64,000 bases of DNA from Comamonadaceae bacterium PBBC1 (GTDB taxonomy: Bacteria > Pseudomonadota > Gammaproteobacteria > Burkholderiales > Burkholderiaceae_C): contig NKIP01000001.1 of the NCBI GenBank assembly GCA_002256145.1, positions 1-64,000 of the forward strand. Direction: 5' to 3'. Of this stretch, positions 53,454 through 62,836 are shown in pieces. Below the pieces are notes generated by a model. That model saw only the letters and a program-made list of their open reading frames with translations. It had not been told where the DNA came from and made no database searches. The position numbers and the translations under genes were made by a program. The stretch's first letter is position 1, and every line of letters starts with the position of its first letter.

Positions 53454-55469
53454 TTAGGCCACCTCACGCGCCGTGCGATACCCCCCCACCCCCTTCACAT
53501 AAGTCAACAAATCCCCAAAAAACGGATGCTTGCACAGCGTGGACGAATCGCCCACCAGCAGCAGCTTGCGCCGTGCGCGGGTCATGCCCACGTTCATGCG
53601 GCGGATGTCGGACAGGAAACCGATCTCGCCTTGGGGGTTGCTGCGCGTCAAGGTGATGGCAATGATGTCGCGCTCTTGGCCCTGAAACGAATCGACGGTG
53701 CCCACGCTGAGCCTGCGTTGCAGCAGCAAGTCGTTCAGCACAGCGCTGTCTTCGATGGCGTCTTTCAAATAGTTGATTTGGGCGCGGTACGGCGCGATGA
53801 CGCCAATGGTAAGCGGGCGCTGGTCTGGGTCGGTGGGCTCGCCTAGCGCAAGCAGCTGCGCCAGTCGCTCCAGCAGCAAGTGGGCTTCTTCAGGGTTGGC
53901 GGTTGAACGGCTTTCGGGGATGGCCAGTTCCGAGAAGCCACAGCCCGCCGTGTCGATGAATTCCACAGGCAGGTCGGGTGCAAAACGCGGGTCATTAAAG
54001 CGCGGGTCATACGCGGCCAGGTCAGCGTCGCGCACGCTGGGGTGCGCCACCAGTTGGCCGCCATAAAACTTCTGTGAGCTGAAGCCCATGATGTGCGCGT
54101 GCATGCGGTATTGCACCTTCAGCATGCGGGCCGTGTTGGGTTGGCGCTGGATGCACTTTTCAAACAGGGTTTCGCGCAGGCCTTCGCGGGCGGCTTTTTC
54201 GCTTTTCACGGTGGGCGGCAGCTGGTGGTGGTCGCCCGCCAACACCAGGCGCTGGCCCTTGGCAATGGGAATCCAGCAACCCGGCTCCAAGGCCTGGGCG
54301 GCTTCGTCGATGAAGACGGTCTCAAAGCTCAGGTGGCGAATGTGACGGTGGCTGGCGCCCACCAGCGTGCAGGTGATGACCTGCACCGATTCGAGCACGT
54401 CCTCGGTCATGAAGCGCTCCAAATCGTCGGCAGCTTGGCGCAGCGTGCGGGCTTCTTCACGCAGCCATTGGCGGCGCTGTCGCTCCTCAAAACCAAAGTT
54501 GCGCACGCGTTCGCTGGCAGCCTCTCGGTGCTGCTCGGCGGTTTGGCGCATCGCGTGCATCTTGGCGTAGCTGGCGTGGGCCATCACCCCGGCGTCCAGC
54601 GTGTGCTGGAGCAGCAGCTCCGACACGCGGCTGGGGTTGCCCAAGCGGATCACGTTCACACCGCGCTCGGCCAGCTTTTCGGTCAGCAGGTCCACGGCGG
54701 TATTCGAGGGGGCGCACACCAGCACGCGCCGCTCGCGCCGGATGGTTTCCAAAATGGCCTGCACCAGCGTGGTGGTTTTGCCCGTGCCGGGCGGGCCGTG
54801 GATGATGGCCACGTCTTGCGCCGTGACCACATGGCGTACCGCCGCCAGTTGCGAGTCGTTGAGCGCACTGGGGTAAAACAGGTCGTCGGCTTGGGGCTCG
54901 CGAAAGCGGGCGGCCTGAGCGCCCAGCAGCACGTCGCGCAGTTCGGCCAAGCGGTTGCCGTGGGCGGCCATGACGGCGCTCAGGGCTTGGTTCATCTCGC
55001 GGTAGCTGACCTCGTCAAACGTCAGGTCAACACCCAGCGTGTTGCCGTCCAGCACCCAGTCGGGCAGCGCTTCTTTGGTGGTGGCCAACAGCAGCTTGTT
55101 GCGCCGCACGCGGGTCACCACGCCGCTCACCACGGGCCGGTCTGGCCCCGAATAGCCGGGCGCACTGCTGAACAGCGCCGCAGCCGCCCCCACCTGAAAC
55201 AAGTGCAGGTCTTGCCGATGCGCCGGGCGCTCCAGCTCCAGCACCACCTTGCCCCCAAACCCAATGTCTTCTTGGGTGATGGTGACGGGGTACCAAGTCA
55301 GGCCACGCCGACGGCGCTCCTTGATGCTGGCACTGGCGTTTTTGAGCTTGAACTGCGCCTGGTCTTCCTGTTGCTCAAGGTGCATGAGTGCGCGCACATG
55401 ACGCAACTCTTGTTGAACATCAACTTGAGCAGTGCTATTGGCGGTGGGGGTTGGGTTGGGATCAGCCAA
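53454..55469 (-). CDS. Upf1/IGHMBP2-like SF1 helicase
   Basis: This 671-aa SF1B helicase has a beta-barrel-like N-terminal part, Walker A GPPGTGKTTT near 224, motif Ia CAPSNTAVDLL, Walker B FIDEAAQALEPG, motif III AGDHHQLPPT, motif V SVGTVDSFQGQERDIIAITL and motif VI RMNVGMTRARRKL. It unwinds DNA or RNA; its cellular role is unknown. The start at TTG 55469 lacks a clear ribosome-binding site; ATG 55385 is an alternative. Its 3' portion (53581-53724) is copied at 48625-48768. Confidence 0.88.
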   Translation of the reverse strand: MADPNPTPTANSTAQVDVQQELRHVRALMHLEQQEDQAQFKLKNASASIKERRRRGLTWYPVTITQEDIGFGGKVVLELERPAHRQDLHLFQVGAAAALFSSAPGYSGPDRPVVSGVVTRVRRNKLLLATTKEALPDWVLDGNTLGVDLTFDEVSYREMNQALSAVMAAHGNRLAELRDVLLGAQAARFREPQADDLFYPSALNDSQLAAVRHVVTAQDVAIIHGPPGTGKTTTLVQAILETIRRERRVLVCAPSNTAVDLLTEKLAERGVNVIRLGNPSRVSELLLQHTLDAGVMAHASYAKMHAMRQTAEQHREAASERVRNFGFEERQRRQWLREEARTLRQAADDLERFMTEDVLESVQVITCTLVGASHRHIRHLSFETVFIDEAAQALEPGCWIPIAKGQRLVLAGDHHQLPPTVKSEKAAREGLRETLFEKCIQRQPNTARMLKVQYRMHAHIMGFSSQKFYGGQLVAHPSVRDADLAAYDPRFNDPRFAPDLPVEFIDTAGCGFSELAIPESRSTANPEEAHLLLERLAQLLALGEPTDPDQRPLTIGVIAPYRAQINYLKDAIEDSAVLNDLLLQRRLSVGTVDSFQGQERDIIAITLTRSNPQGEIGFLSDIRRMNVGMTRARRKLLLVGDSSTLCKHPFFGDLLTYVKGVGGYRTAREVA

Positions 55470-55692
55470 AGGAATAGGAGGTTAAGCGCGATAAATGCAA
55501 GAACAGGGAATTCGGGGGGCATTAAAACCGCCATGGGCAGATCGCTGGGGTTGGATCGTACCTAAACCCCAAAGTGTGCTGACTGTCAGGCCCATTGAGC
55601 AAAGCTAGGCGACGCGAACCATAATCACCGACACAATGGATTGGGTACACACACCACCCCTCCCCTCCCCGCTCACACCTCGGCTTTGATCC

Positions 55693-56355
55693 ATGTCTGT
55701 TTTAAGTTTAATGTCAGTGGGCCACGCCCATATGCCAGGTGAATGGCTGTTTGAAGGCCTGTCGTTTGACCTGGCTTTGGGTGAGCATGTGGCCATTCAG
55801 GGCACGTCGGGTTGCGGCAAGTCCACCTTGCTGAACATCATGGCGGGGCTTGAAGTCCCAACCCATGGCGAGGTGCATTGGTCTGGCCAGCCCACGTCGG
55901 CGTGGTCGGCTGAGCAGCGGCGCGCTTGTCGTCAAGCCGACATGGGTTTTGTGTTTCAGGCGTTCCACCTGCTGCCACATTTGTCAGCACTTCAAAACGT
56001 CATGGTGCCTTGTTTGTTGGGCAATGCTTCTGGCCAGGACGCCGCAGAGGCGGCGCGAGAGCTGTTGGGCGACTTGGGCTTGGCCACACGGCTAGACGCC
56101 AAGCCCACCAGTTTGTCCGGCGGTGAACAGCAGCGTGTGGCGCTGGCGCGTGCGCTGGTGCATCGGCCCAAAGTGGTGTTTGCAGACGAGCCCACCGGCA
56201 ATCTGGACACCGACACCGCCGCCAAGACGCTGGCCCTGCTGATTGGCTTGTGCAAAGAGCGCCAGACCAGTCTGGTCATGGTCACCCACTCTGACGAGGC
56301 GGCCAGGGCCATGGGCAGAACGCTGCGCCTGACCAAAAAGGGCTTGGTTTGTTGA
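55693..56355 (+). CDS. ABC exporter ATP-binding protein (LolD/MacB type)
   Basis: This 220-aa ATPase has Walker A GTSGCGKST, Q-loop FQAFHLL, signature LSGGEQQRVALARAL, Walker B VVFADEPTGNLD and the H-loop MVTHS. It powers the FtsX-like permease encoded next, with which it overlaps by 7 bases. The family moves lipoproteins or hydrophobic compounds out of the inner membrane. Confidence 0.93.
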   Translation: MSVLSLMSVGHAHMPGEWLFEGLSFDLALGEHVAIQGTSGCGKSTLLNIMAGLEVPTHGEVHWSGQPTSAWSAEQRRACRQADMGFVFQAFHLLPHLSALQNVMVPCLLGNASGQDAAEAARELLGDLGLATRLDAKPTSLSGGEQQRVALARALVHRPKVVFADEPTGNLDTDTAAKTLALLIGLCKERQTSLVMVTHSDEAARAMGRTLRLTKKGLVC

Positions 56356-58898
56356 GCTTGACGGGCCAGCAGGTCCTTTTCCTTTGGTTGTTGAAAGGCG
56401 CTTCCATCCAAGCTTGGACGCGCTGGTTGGTTGCGCTGGTGATGGTGGCCATCGGTGTGATGCTGGCGGTGGCCATTCACACCGTGAACCATTCGGCACT
56501 CGCCTCGTTTGGCCAAGCCTTGGACACGGTCAATGGCCAAGCCTCGGCCCAGTTGGTTGCGCCTTTGGGCGAGATAGATGACCGGCAAATCGAAGACTGG
56601 GACCGTCGCCGGGCGGCTTTGGGCATCCAAGCTGTGAGCCCTGTGCTGGTGGTGCGCACCGACCAACTGACGGTGCTGGGCCTGGATATTTTCAAAGCCG
56701 CCGTGGTGTCGCCGTCTTTGCTGCCCTCTTTGTCGCCTTCTTCCACAGGGGATGCCGTTGATTTGTTCAATGCCAAGGCGCTGTTTTTGTCGCGTGCAGC
56801 TTTGGAAGTTTTGAACGTCAAGGTGGGCGACAGCATAACCCTGCGGCATGGCCTGGATTCGGTGAACTTGCGGGTGGCAGGCGAGGTTCCAGGCGCTGCA
56901 GCGCAAGTGATTGGCGTGATGGACATTGGCAGTGCGCAATGGGCCTTCAAGCGACTGGGTGTGGTGTCCAGGCTGGACCTGCGCCTCGAAGATTGGCAAA
57001 GCACACAGGGGCTGAGTGACACATTAAAAGCGCAGTCTGAATCCCTGCAATTGGTGGCCACACAAGACCGCGACCGGCGCATGTCGCTGCTGTCGCGGGC
57101 CTACCGGGTGAACCTGACGGTGCTGGCCATGGTGGCCTTGCTGACGGGGGGCTTTTTGGTGTCCACAGCGGTGCATTTGTCCATTGTTCGTCAGCGGTCT
57201 GAGCTGGCTTTGTTGGGTGTGCTGGGGGCCAGCGAGTCGTGGCTTCGGCGCTTTGTTTGGGCGCAAGGCGGGCTCATTGGTGCTTTGGGTGGTGCGTTGG
57301 GGGTGGGCATGGGCTTGTTGTTGGCGGCCGTTTTGATGCGCATCGTGGGGGGTGACTTGGGCGGCAACTACTTTTCGGGCGCACCCGCCGCCATGGTCAT
57401 TGACTGGTGGGCGCTGTTTACTTTTGCGATGGCTGCGGTGCTGATGGGACTGGCATCGGCGTGGCTGCCTTTGTCGCAAATACATTGGCGTCGCCCCATG
57501 GCTTTGTTGCGTGCGGGCCAAGCCGAAACACTGGTGCTGAGCTTGCCCACTTTGAAGTGGAGTTTGTTGAGCGCTGCGCTGGCCGTGGTGTTGCTGATGT
57601 TGCCCACGCTGGGTGGCTTGCCCTGGGCCGCCTATGGGGCGATTGCGGCGCTGCTGTGCGCCGGGCTTTTGGCGGTGCCGTGGATTTTGTCCAAGCTCTG
57701 GGGTGCGCTGTCGCGTGTTGTGGCGCCTTTGCGCGTTCCGGCTGTGGTGCGCTTGGCCGTTTGGCGGCTGGCGCAAGCGCCCTCTGCGGCCACGCCTTTG
57801 ATCGCGGGCACGGTGGCGGCGTTTTCATTGACCGTGGCCATGATGGTCATGGTCAGCAGTTTCAGAACCTCGGTGTCTGATTGGTTGGGTTTGGTGTTGC
57901 CCGCTGACCTGTACACCAGCAGCCAGTCGATGGTCGATCAGCCAGGTTTTGACCCGGCGGTGCAGTCTTTGGTGGCCCAAGTGACTCAAGTGCAAAAGGT
58001 GGAAACCAGCCGACAAAGAAATCTGCGCCTCTTCAACGACCGGCCTGAGGTGGTGTTGATTGCGAAGCCTGTGAACCTGCAAGACCCGATGCAGTCGGTG
58101 GCCTTGGTGGGCTTGTCCAAGTTGCCGCCTGGTGATGGACAAAAGCATTGGGTGGTTTTTGGCTCTGAGGCCATGGCCGACCTGTACGGCTGGCGTGTGG
58201 GCGAAGAAGCCAGCTTGCCACTGGGCTCGCAGGGTCCGTCCAAAGTGTGGGTCGGCGGCTTGTACAGAGACTACGGCCGCCAACACGGCTCGCTGATCAT
58301 GTCGATCGCAGACTACGAAGCCATCACGGGCGACCGCTCGCGCTCCAGCGTGTCGGTTTGGGTAGAAAACGGTGCAGACACAGCGCAAGTCATCGCCAAC
58401 ATCCAGCGCCAAGTGCCTGAACTCACGCAGCTCAAATGGATCAGCGCCAGCGATGTGCGTCAGCTGTCGCTCAAAATTTTTGACCGCAGTTTTGCCATGA
58501 CCTACGCACTGGAAGCCGCGGCTTTGTTTGTGGCCCTGTTTTCGGTGGCGGCGGGCGTCACGGGCCAGTTGCTTTTGAGACGGCGCGAGTTCGGCTTGCT
58601 GGCGCACTTGGGGTTGTCACACCAAGACAGCTTGCGCTTGGTGTCTTTGGAGGTTGGTTTGCTCTTGGCTGTGGCCGTGGTGTGGGCCAGTGTCTTGGGG
58701 GGTTTGATGAGCCAGATCTTGATCCACAAAGTGAACCCTGAGTCTTTTCACTGGACCATGAACACGCATTGGGATGTGGGGCAATGGTTGGCCATCAGTG
58801 CTGTGCTGCTGATGCTGGGCGTGCTGGCGGCGCGTTGGGCGGCAAGCCAAGGGCTGGATTCCAAACGCTTGGCAGAAAGCCTGAGGGCCGATTGGTGA
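56349..58898 (+). CDS. FtsX/LolC-like ABC permease (two-half)
   Basis: This 849-aa membrane protein shows two repeated FtsX-like halves with large periplasmic parts. Membrane segments are seen at about 20-40, 255-280, 310-335 (GALGGALGVGMGLLLAAVLM), 365-385, 415-450, 490-510 and several near 715-830 (LFVALFSVAAGVTGQLLL and LLLAVAVVWASVLGGL). Start is TTG 56349, overlapping the ATPase gene. With the ATPase and the AttH-like protein it forms a three-gene export unit. Confidence 0.88.
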   Translation: MLSLTGQQVLFLWLLKGASIQAWTRWLVALVMVAIGVMLAVAIHTVNHSALASFGQALDTVNGQASAQLVAPLGEIDDRQIEDWDRRRAALGIQAVSPVLVVRTDQLTVLGLDIFKAAVVSPSLLPSLSPSSTGDAVDLFNAKALFLSRAALEVLNVKVGDSITLRHGLDSVNLRVAGEVPGAAAQVIGVMDIGSAQWAFKRLGVVSRLDLRLEDWQSTQGLSDTLKAQSESLQLVATQDRDRRMSLLSRAYRVNLTVLAMVALLTGGFLVSTAVHLSIVRQRSELALLGVLGASESWLRRFVWAQGGLIGALGGALGVGMGLLLAAVLMRIVGGDLGGNYFSGAPAAMVIDWWALFTFAMAAVLMGLASAWLPLSQIHWRRPMALLRAGQAETLVLSLPTLKWSLLSAALAVVLLMLPTLGGLPWAAYGAIAALLCAGLLAVPWILSKLWGALSRVVAPLRVPAVVRLAVWRLAQAPSAATPLIAGTVAAFSLTVAMMVMVSSFRTSVSDWLGLVLPADLYTSSQSMVDQPGFDPAVQSLVAQVTQVQKVETSRQRNLRLFNDRPEVVLIAKPVNLQDPMQSVALVGLSKLPPGDGQKHWVVFGSEAMADLYGWRVGEEASLPLGSQGPSKVWVGGLYRDYGRQHGSLIMSIADYEAITGDRSRSSVSVWVENGADTAQVIANIQRQVPELTQLKWISASDVRQLSLKIFDRSFAMTYALEAAALFVALFSVAAGVTGQLLLRRREFGLLAHLGLSHQDSLRLVSLEVGLLLAVAVVWASVLGGLMSQILIHKVNPESFHWTMNTHWDVGQWLAISAVLLMLGVLAARWAASQGLDSKRLAESLRADW

Positions 58899-58903
58899 AA
58901 GAC

Positions 58904-60019
58904 ATGACACAACCCCCTGCAAATCGGCGGCTTGCCCTAAAAACCGCCGCCATGATGGTGGCTGGCCTGTCAGCTTGGCCCACGCAGATTGCCGCTGCGT
59001 CCGCTTTAGAGGCTCCGTTTTATCCACCCGTCAAACCGCGTCGTTTGAACTTTCCCAGAGATCACGGTTCACACCCTGACTACCGCACCGAGTGGTGGTA
59101 CCTGACGGGATGGCTGGGACAGGGTCCGTCGGCCATGGGTTTTCAGTTGACCTTTTTCCGCCGCCGAACCCAGCATTCGCCTGAAAACCCCAGCCGACTG
59201 GCCCCTAAACAATTGCTTTTTGCGCATGCGGCCGTGGCGGTGGCTTCCAAAAATGTTTTTTTACATGCCAACCGGGCGGGTCGTTTGAACGGAACCCTGC
59301 TGCGTGCAGAGACAACGGACACCGATGTGCAGTTTGAAGATTGGCACTTGCGCCGTGTGCAAGGCGCAGCGGGCGAGGTGTACACAGGCCGCTTTGCAGG
59401 CGAAGGTTTTGCCGTGTCTTTGGATGCCAGCGCCGCGCAGCCGGCCCTTTTGCGCGGTCAAGAAGGCTTTTCGTCCAAAGGCCCAGACGCCTTGCAGGCC
59501 AGCCACTATTACAGCCGTGCACCTTTGAATGTGAAAGCCGCGGTGACTTTGGGCAAGCAAACCCAAACGCTGGAGGGCAAAGCTTGGCTCGATCACGAGT
59601 GGTCCAGCCAATTGATGGTGCCTGGGGCCGTGGGGTGGGACTGGTTGGGCATCAACTTGCTGGATGGCGGCACGCTGATGGCTTTTCAGATTCGCAACGA
59701 CAAAGCGGCTTCGATCTATGCCCATGTAGATGCCCGTGACGCAGCAGGCCGTCCTGCCAAAGGCTGGCAGGGCATGCGGTGGCAGAGCGCAGGCCGTTGG
59801 CGTGCCAAGTCCTTGATCGACTACCCCATCCCCATGGACTTGTGGGTGGGTCAAGAGCGCTACAGCTTGGTGCCTCTCATGCTGGGCCAAGAGGTCGATG
59901 CACGGGCCAGCACGGGCGGTTTTTATTGGGAAGGTGCGGTCAGTCTGATGCAGGGCGAGCGTTTGCTCGGCCATGGTTATTTGGAGCTGACGGGTTACGG
60001 CGCACCTTTAAAAATTTGA
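58904..60019 (+). CDS. AttH/carotenoid 1,2-hydratase-like lipocalin-fold protein
   Basis: This 371-aa protein has a Tat/Sec-like signal (RRLALKTAAMMVAGLSAW) and the AttH/CrtC beta-barrel fold: FPRDHGSHPDYRTEWWYLTG, the GFQLTFFRR motif, FAHAAVA, and the catalytic-like AWLDHEWSSQ and GWDWLGINLLDG. It is exported and probably hydrates or transports a hydrophobic substrate; association with an ABC/FtsX pair is common for this family. ATG 58904 lies 5 bases after the permease stop. Confidence 0.85.
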   Translation: MTQPPANRRLALKTAAMMVAGLSAWPTQIAAASALEAPFYPPVKPRRLNFPRDHGSHPDYRTEWWYLTGWLGQGPSAMGFQLTFFRRRTQHSPENPSRLAPKQLLFAHAAVAVASKNVFLHANRAGRLNGTLLRAETTDTDVQFEDWHLRRVQGAAGEVYTGRFAGEGFAVSLDASAAQPALLRGQEGFSSKGPDALQASHYYSRAPLNVKAAVTLGKQTQTLEGKAWLDHEWSSQLMVPGAVGWDWLGINLLDGGTLMAFQIRNDKAASIYAHVDARDAAGRPAKGWQGMRWQSAGRWRAKSLIDYPIPMDLWVGQERYSLVPLMLGQEVDARASTGGFYWEGAVSLMQGERLLGHGYLELTGYGAPLKI

Positions 60020-60298
60020 CCCTTGCAGGATTTTGGCTGTCTTTTGGTGCGATCTGGCCCTGAACCATGGGGCCAATCGCTTGGACTGGCAACATGTTGC
60101 AATGGCCTTCTTGAATGGCTTTGACCCCAGCTTGAGGCCATCTCCCCAATCGGGTCTTGGGAATTGGCTTGTCAGGGCAAACTCTTTTTTTTCATATACG
60201 CCCATTCATGGCTACGCCATGACCTACACAAGGACAAGCATGACCCGTCTTGGCAAGCGCCAACGATGAGCTCAAAGGGCTGCCAATTTTCTCTTGAG
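60020..60298. other. Non-coding stretch before mazEF
   Basis: No gene is seen. A small palindrome TCATGGC-TAC-GCCATGA lies at 60207-60223 in an AT-rich part, and a T-run at 60186-60193. They may belong to the end of the ABC operon or to the mazEF promoter. Confidence 0.4.
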
Positions 60299-60317
60299 AA
60301 TCCATCCATCATGGATT
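60299..60317. promoter_or_regulatory. Inverted repeat before mazE
   Basis: AATCCAT-CCATC-ATGGATT is a perfect 7-bp inverted repeat 26 bases before the mazE ATG, between likely promoter elements and an AGGAGG ribosome-binding site. It is the best candidate for MazE binding. Confidence 0.45.
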
Positions 60318-60343
60318 AACATTGTTGCAACAGGAGGCCTCTC

Positions 60344-60598
60344 ATGGAAATTGCAATTCGGAACATCGGAAACAGCAAAGGCGTGGTGTTGCCCAAGCCG
60401 TTTCTGGCCCAAGTCGGGCTGGACGGTCAGGCAACCGCCATCATCCAAGTGGAAAACGGCTCGATCGTCTTGCGAAAGCCCGTCAAAACCGTTCGTGCGG
60501 GTTGGGCAGAGGCTGCTGCAGCCGTGTCCGCCAAAGGTGGTGATGCGCTTTTGATGGGTGAGTTCGGCAACTTGGACGACGAGGAGTTGGGCTGGTGA
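60344..60598 (+). CDS. mazE: MazE-like antitoxin (AbrB fold)
   Basis: This 84-aa protein has the AbrB/MazE swapped-hairpin fold: IAIRNIGNSKGVVLPKPFL, then IIQVENGSIVLRKPVK, and an acidic C-terminal tail (GEFGNLDDEELGW) that would bind MazF. AGGAGG precedes the ATG. It overlaps mazF by 4 bases. Confidence 0.9.
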   Translation: MEIAIRNIGNSKGVVLPKPFLAQVGLDGQATAIIQVENGSIVLRKPVKTVRAGWAEAAAAVSAKGGDALLMGEFGNLDDEELGW

Positions 60599-60912
60599 AG
60601 CGCGGCGACATTTGGCTGGTGAACCTGGACCCGACCGTGGGCAGCGACATCAAGAAGTCTCGGCCCTGCGTCGTGTTGTCCCCGGCAGAGTTGAATGACC
60701 ACCTGCGCACCGTGATGGTGGCACCCATGACCTCCAAGGGTTTTGCCGCGCCATTTCGGGTGCCAGTCACCCATGCTGGCACCAAGGGCTTGATCGTGCT
60801 GGATCAGCTTCGGGCGGTTGACAAGCTGCGCTTGGTCAAGCGACTGGGCGCTGTGTCCGCCAAGACGTTGACGGCAGCCCTGACCACGCTGCAGGAAGTG
60901 TTCGCAGCGTAA
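60595..60912 (+). CDS. mazF: MazF-like endoribonuclease toxin
   Basis: This 105-aa protein fits the MazF/PemK fold: MKRGDIWLVNLDPTVGSDIKK, SRPCVVLS with the key Arg, VMVAPMTSK with the Thr, and a VLDQLRAVDKLRL end. MazF cuts single-stranded RNA at short motifs. Start is GTG 60595. Confidence 0.93.
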   Translation: MKRGDIWLVNLDPTVGSDIKKSRPCVVLSPAELNDHLRTVMVAPMTSKGFAAPFRVPVTHAGTKGLIVLDQLRAVDKLRLVKRLGAVSAKTLTAALTTLQEVFAA

Positions 60913-60944
60913 GAAGGCAAAAACCCAATCAATCCGCTTTCCCG

Positions 60945-61032
60945 CTGGCTTTGCCCAACTTGGCATCGTCCTCGGACCAGACTTCTATTGCGGGGTAGCT
61001 GCGTTGAGCGGCCGTCACCGTACCGGGTGAGC
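60945..61032 (-). pseudogene. Scar of the Fic gene 3' end
   Basis: About 88 bases match the last codons of the Fic gene at 50376-51563 (minus strand: Y-P-A-I-E-x-W-x-E-D-D-A-K-L-G-K-A-S). Several substitutions and a 3-base deletion are visible, so it is older than the helicase scar. It lies just after mazF and is noncoding. Confidence 0.8.
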
Positions 61033-61086
61033 CTAAAGTGATTACAAAATAACTAAAATCAGGTGATCATGTCCACATGAACACCT

Positions 61087-62829
61087 ATGAATTCCGTCCA
61101 ACCCTGCGCCCCACACACTGTCCCCTCTCTTGGCGCAGCAATGTGCAGCCAAGCGCCATCCGAGGTCTTTGCCCCGTCTGTTGAGCCAACAGCTTCTTTG
61201 GGCTTGTCCTCGCCCACGCTCAAGAGCACGCCCTTGGCTGCGACCGGCCTGCTGCTGACAGCGTGCGGGGGCGGCGGCAGTGAAAGTGGGGGGCCGTCTG
61301 CGCCTGCGCCAAGCGACGCAGATGCTGTTCGCTTCCTCAACCAAGCGGGTTTTTCAGCGACGGCCGAAACTATTGCAGCGGTCAAAACCTCGGGCTTTGC
61401 CAACTGGTTGGATTCGCAATTGGCACTGCCTGTACAAGACGTCTCGCGCTACGACTGGATGGTCGCCAACGGCTATGCCGTAGAAGCCAACCGAAGCAAC
61501 TTCACGGGGACTGACAACGCGATTTGGCTGAAGTTGATGAGCAGTCCCGACCCCGTTCGTCAGCGCATGACGCTGGCCTTGTCCGAGATTTTTGTGGTGT
61601 CCATGCAGGGTTTGCCCATTGAATGGCGGGGCCTGTGCATGGCCCATTACGCCGATTTGCTGGAGAAAAATGCCTTTGGTACGTACAGGCAGCTTTTGCA
61701 AGAAGTGACCCTCAGCGTGGGCATGGGCAGTTACCTGAACATGTTGGGCAACCGCAAGGAAGACACGTTCACGGGTCGCGTGCCCGACGAAAACTACGCC
61801 CGCGAAGTCATGCAGTTGTTCAGCATCGGCTTGGTGCAACTGAACAGCGATGGCACGCCGCGCCTGAACAACGGCCAAACCATCGACAGTTACTCGCCGC
61901 AAGACATCAGCCAACTGGCCAGCGTGTTCACTGGTTGGGAACGCGATCGCGTGGATGCGATGGATTACGCGCATGTCACCCGCCCCATGAAACACAACAC
62001 CGCCAACTTCCAAACTGGCGACAAGACAGTTTTGGGCACCACCATCGCGGGCTCACTCAGTGGCCCACAAGCGCTGTCTTTGGCCTTGGACACCTTGGCC
62101 AATCACCCCAACGTGGGGCCTTTTATGGGGCGTCAACTCATCCAGCGCTTCACCATGAGCCACCCCAGCGCCGCTTACGTGGGCCGTGTTGCCGCCGTGT
62201 TCAACAACAATGGGCGCGGTGTGCGCGGTGACTTGAAAGCCACCTTGCGCGCCGTTTTGCTCGACCCTGAAGCACGCGCAACACCCTCTGGCAATGCATC
62301 TGGGCGCCTGCGTGAGCCCGTGCACCGTTTTGTGCAATGGGGGCGCAGCTTCGGCATCACCAGCGCCTCAGGTCGCTGGGCCATCGGTGACACGAGCGAC
62401 CCTGCCAGCCGCCTGGGCCAAAGCCCTTGGCGCAGCCCATCGGTGTTCAATTTCTTTCGTCCAGGCTATGTGCCACCGGGCCATGAATTGGCCGCCAACC
62501 AGATCACGGCCCCGGAGTTTCAGCTGCTCAACGAAAGCACCATCGCGGGTTACCTCAACTTCATGCAGTCGGTCATCGGCAATGGCATCGCCAGTGGTGA
62601 TGTCACCGCCAATTACGCTCACGAGCTGAGCCTTGCGGCTGACGCACCCAAGCTCTTGGCGCACCTGAATTTGCGCCTGGCGGCAGACGCCATCCAGGCC
62701 ACGACTTTGTCTGAATTGAGCACCGCCGTGGCCACCATCAACGCATCGAATGCGACAGGCCAACTCAACCGCGTGAAGGCGGCCATCTTGTTGGTGATGG
62801 CCTGTCCTGAATACCTGATCCAGAAATAA
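61087..62829 (+). CDS. DUF1800-family secreted protein
   Basis: This 580-aa protein belongs to DUF1800: VRFLNQAGFSATAETI, IWLKLMSSPDPVRQRMTLALSE, YADLLEKNAFGTYRQLLQEV, NYAREVMQLFSIGL and the FNFFRPGYVPPG end. A lipobox-like LLTAC-GGGG lies near residue 60, so the true start may be downstream of ATG 61087; the first 50 residues have no signal-like stretch. It stands before a DUF1501 gene, a pairing common in Burkholderiales. Function unknown. Confidence 0.8.
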   Translation: MNSVQPCAPHTVPSLGAAMCSQAPSEVFAPSVEPTASLGLSSPTLKSTPLAATGLLLTACGGGGSESGGPSAPAPSDADAVRFLNQAGFSATAETIAAVKTSGFANWLDSQLALPVQDVSRYDWMVANGYAVEANRSNFTGTDNAIWLKLMSSPDPVRQRMTLALSEIFVVSMQGLPIEWRGLCMAHYADLLEKNAFGTYRQLLQEVTLSVGMGSYLNMLGNRKEDTFTGRVPDENYAREVMQLFSIGLVQLNSDGTPRLNNGQTIDSYSPQDISQLASVFTGWERDRVDAMDYAHVTRPMKHNTANFQTGDKTVLGTTIAGSLSGPQALSLALDTLANHPNVGPFMGRQLIQRFTMSHPSAAYVGRVAAVFNNNGRGVRGDLKATLRAVLLDPEARATPSGNASGRLREPVHRFVQWGRSFGITSASGRWAIGDTSDPASRLGQSPWRSPSVFNFFRPGYVPPGHELAANQITAPEFQLLNESTIAGYLNFMQSVIGNGIASGDVTANYAHELSLAADAPKLLAHLNLRLAADAIQATTLSELSTAVATINASNATGQLNRVKAAILLVMACPEYLIQK

Positions 62830-62836
62830 GCCGCCC

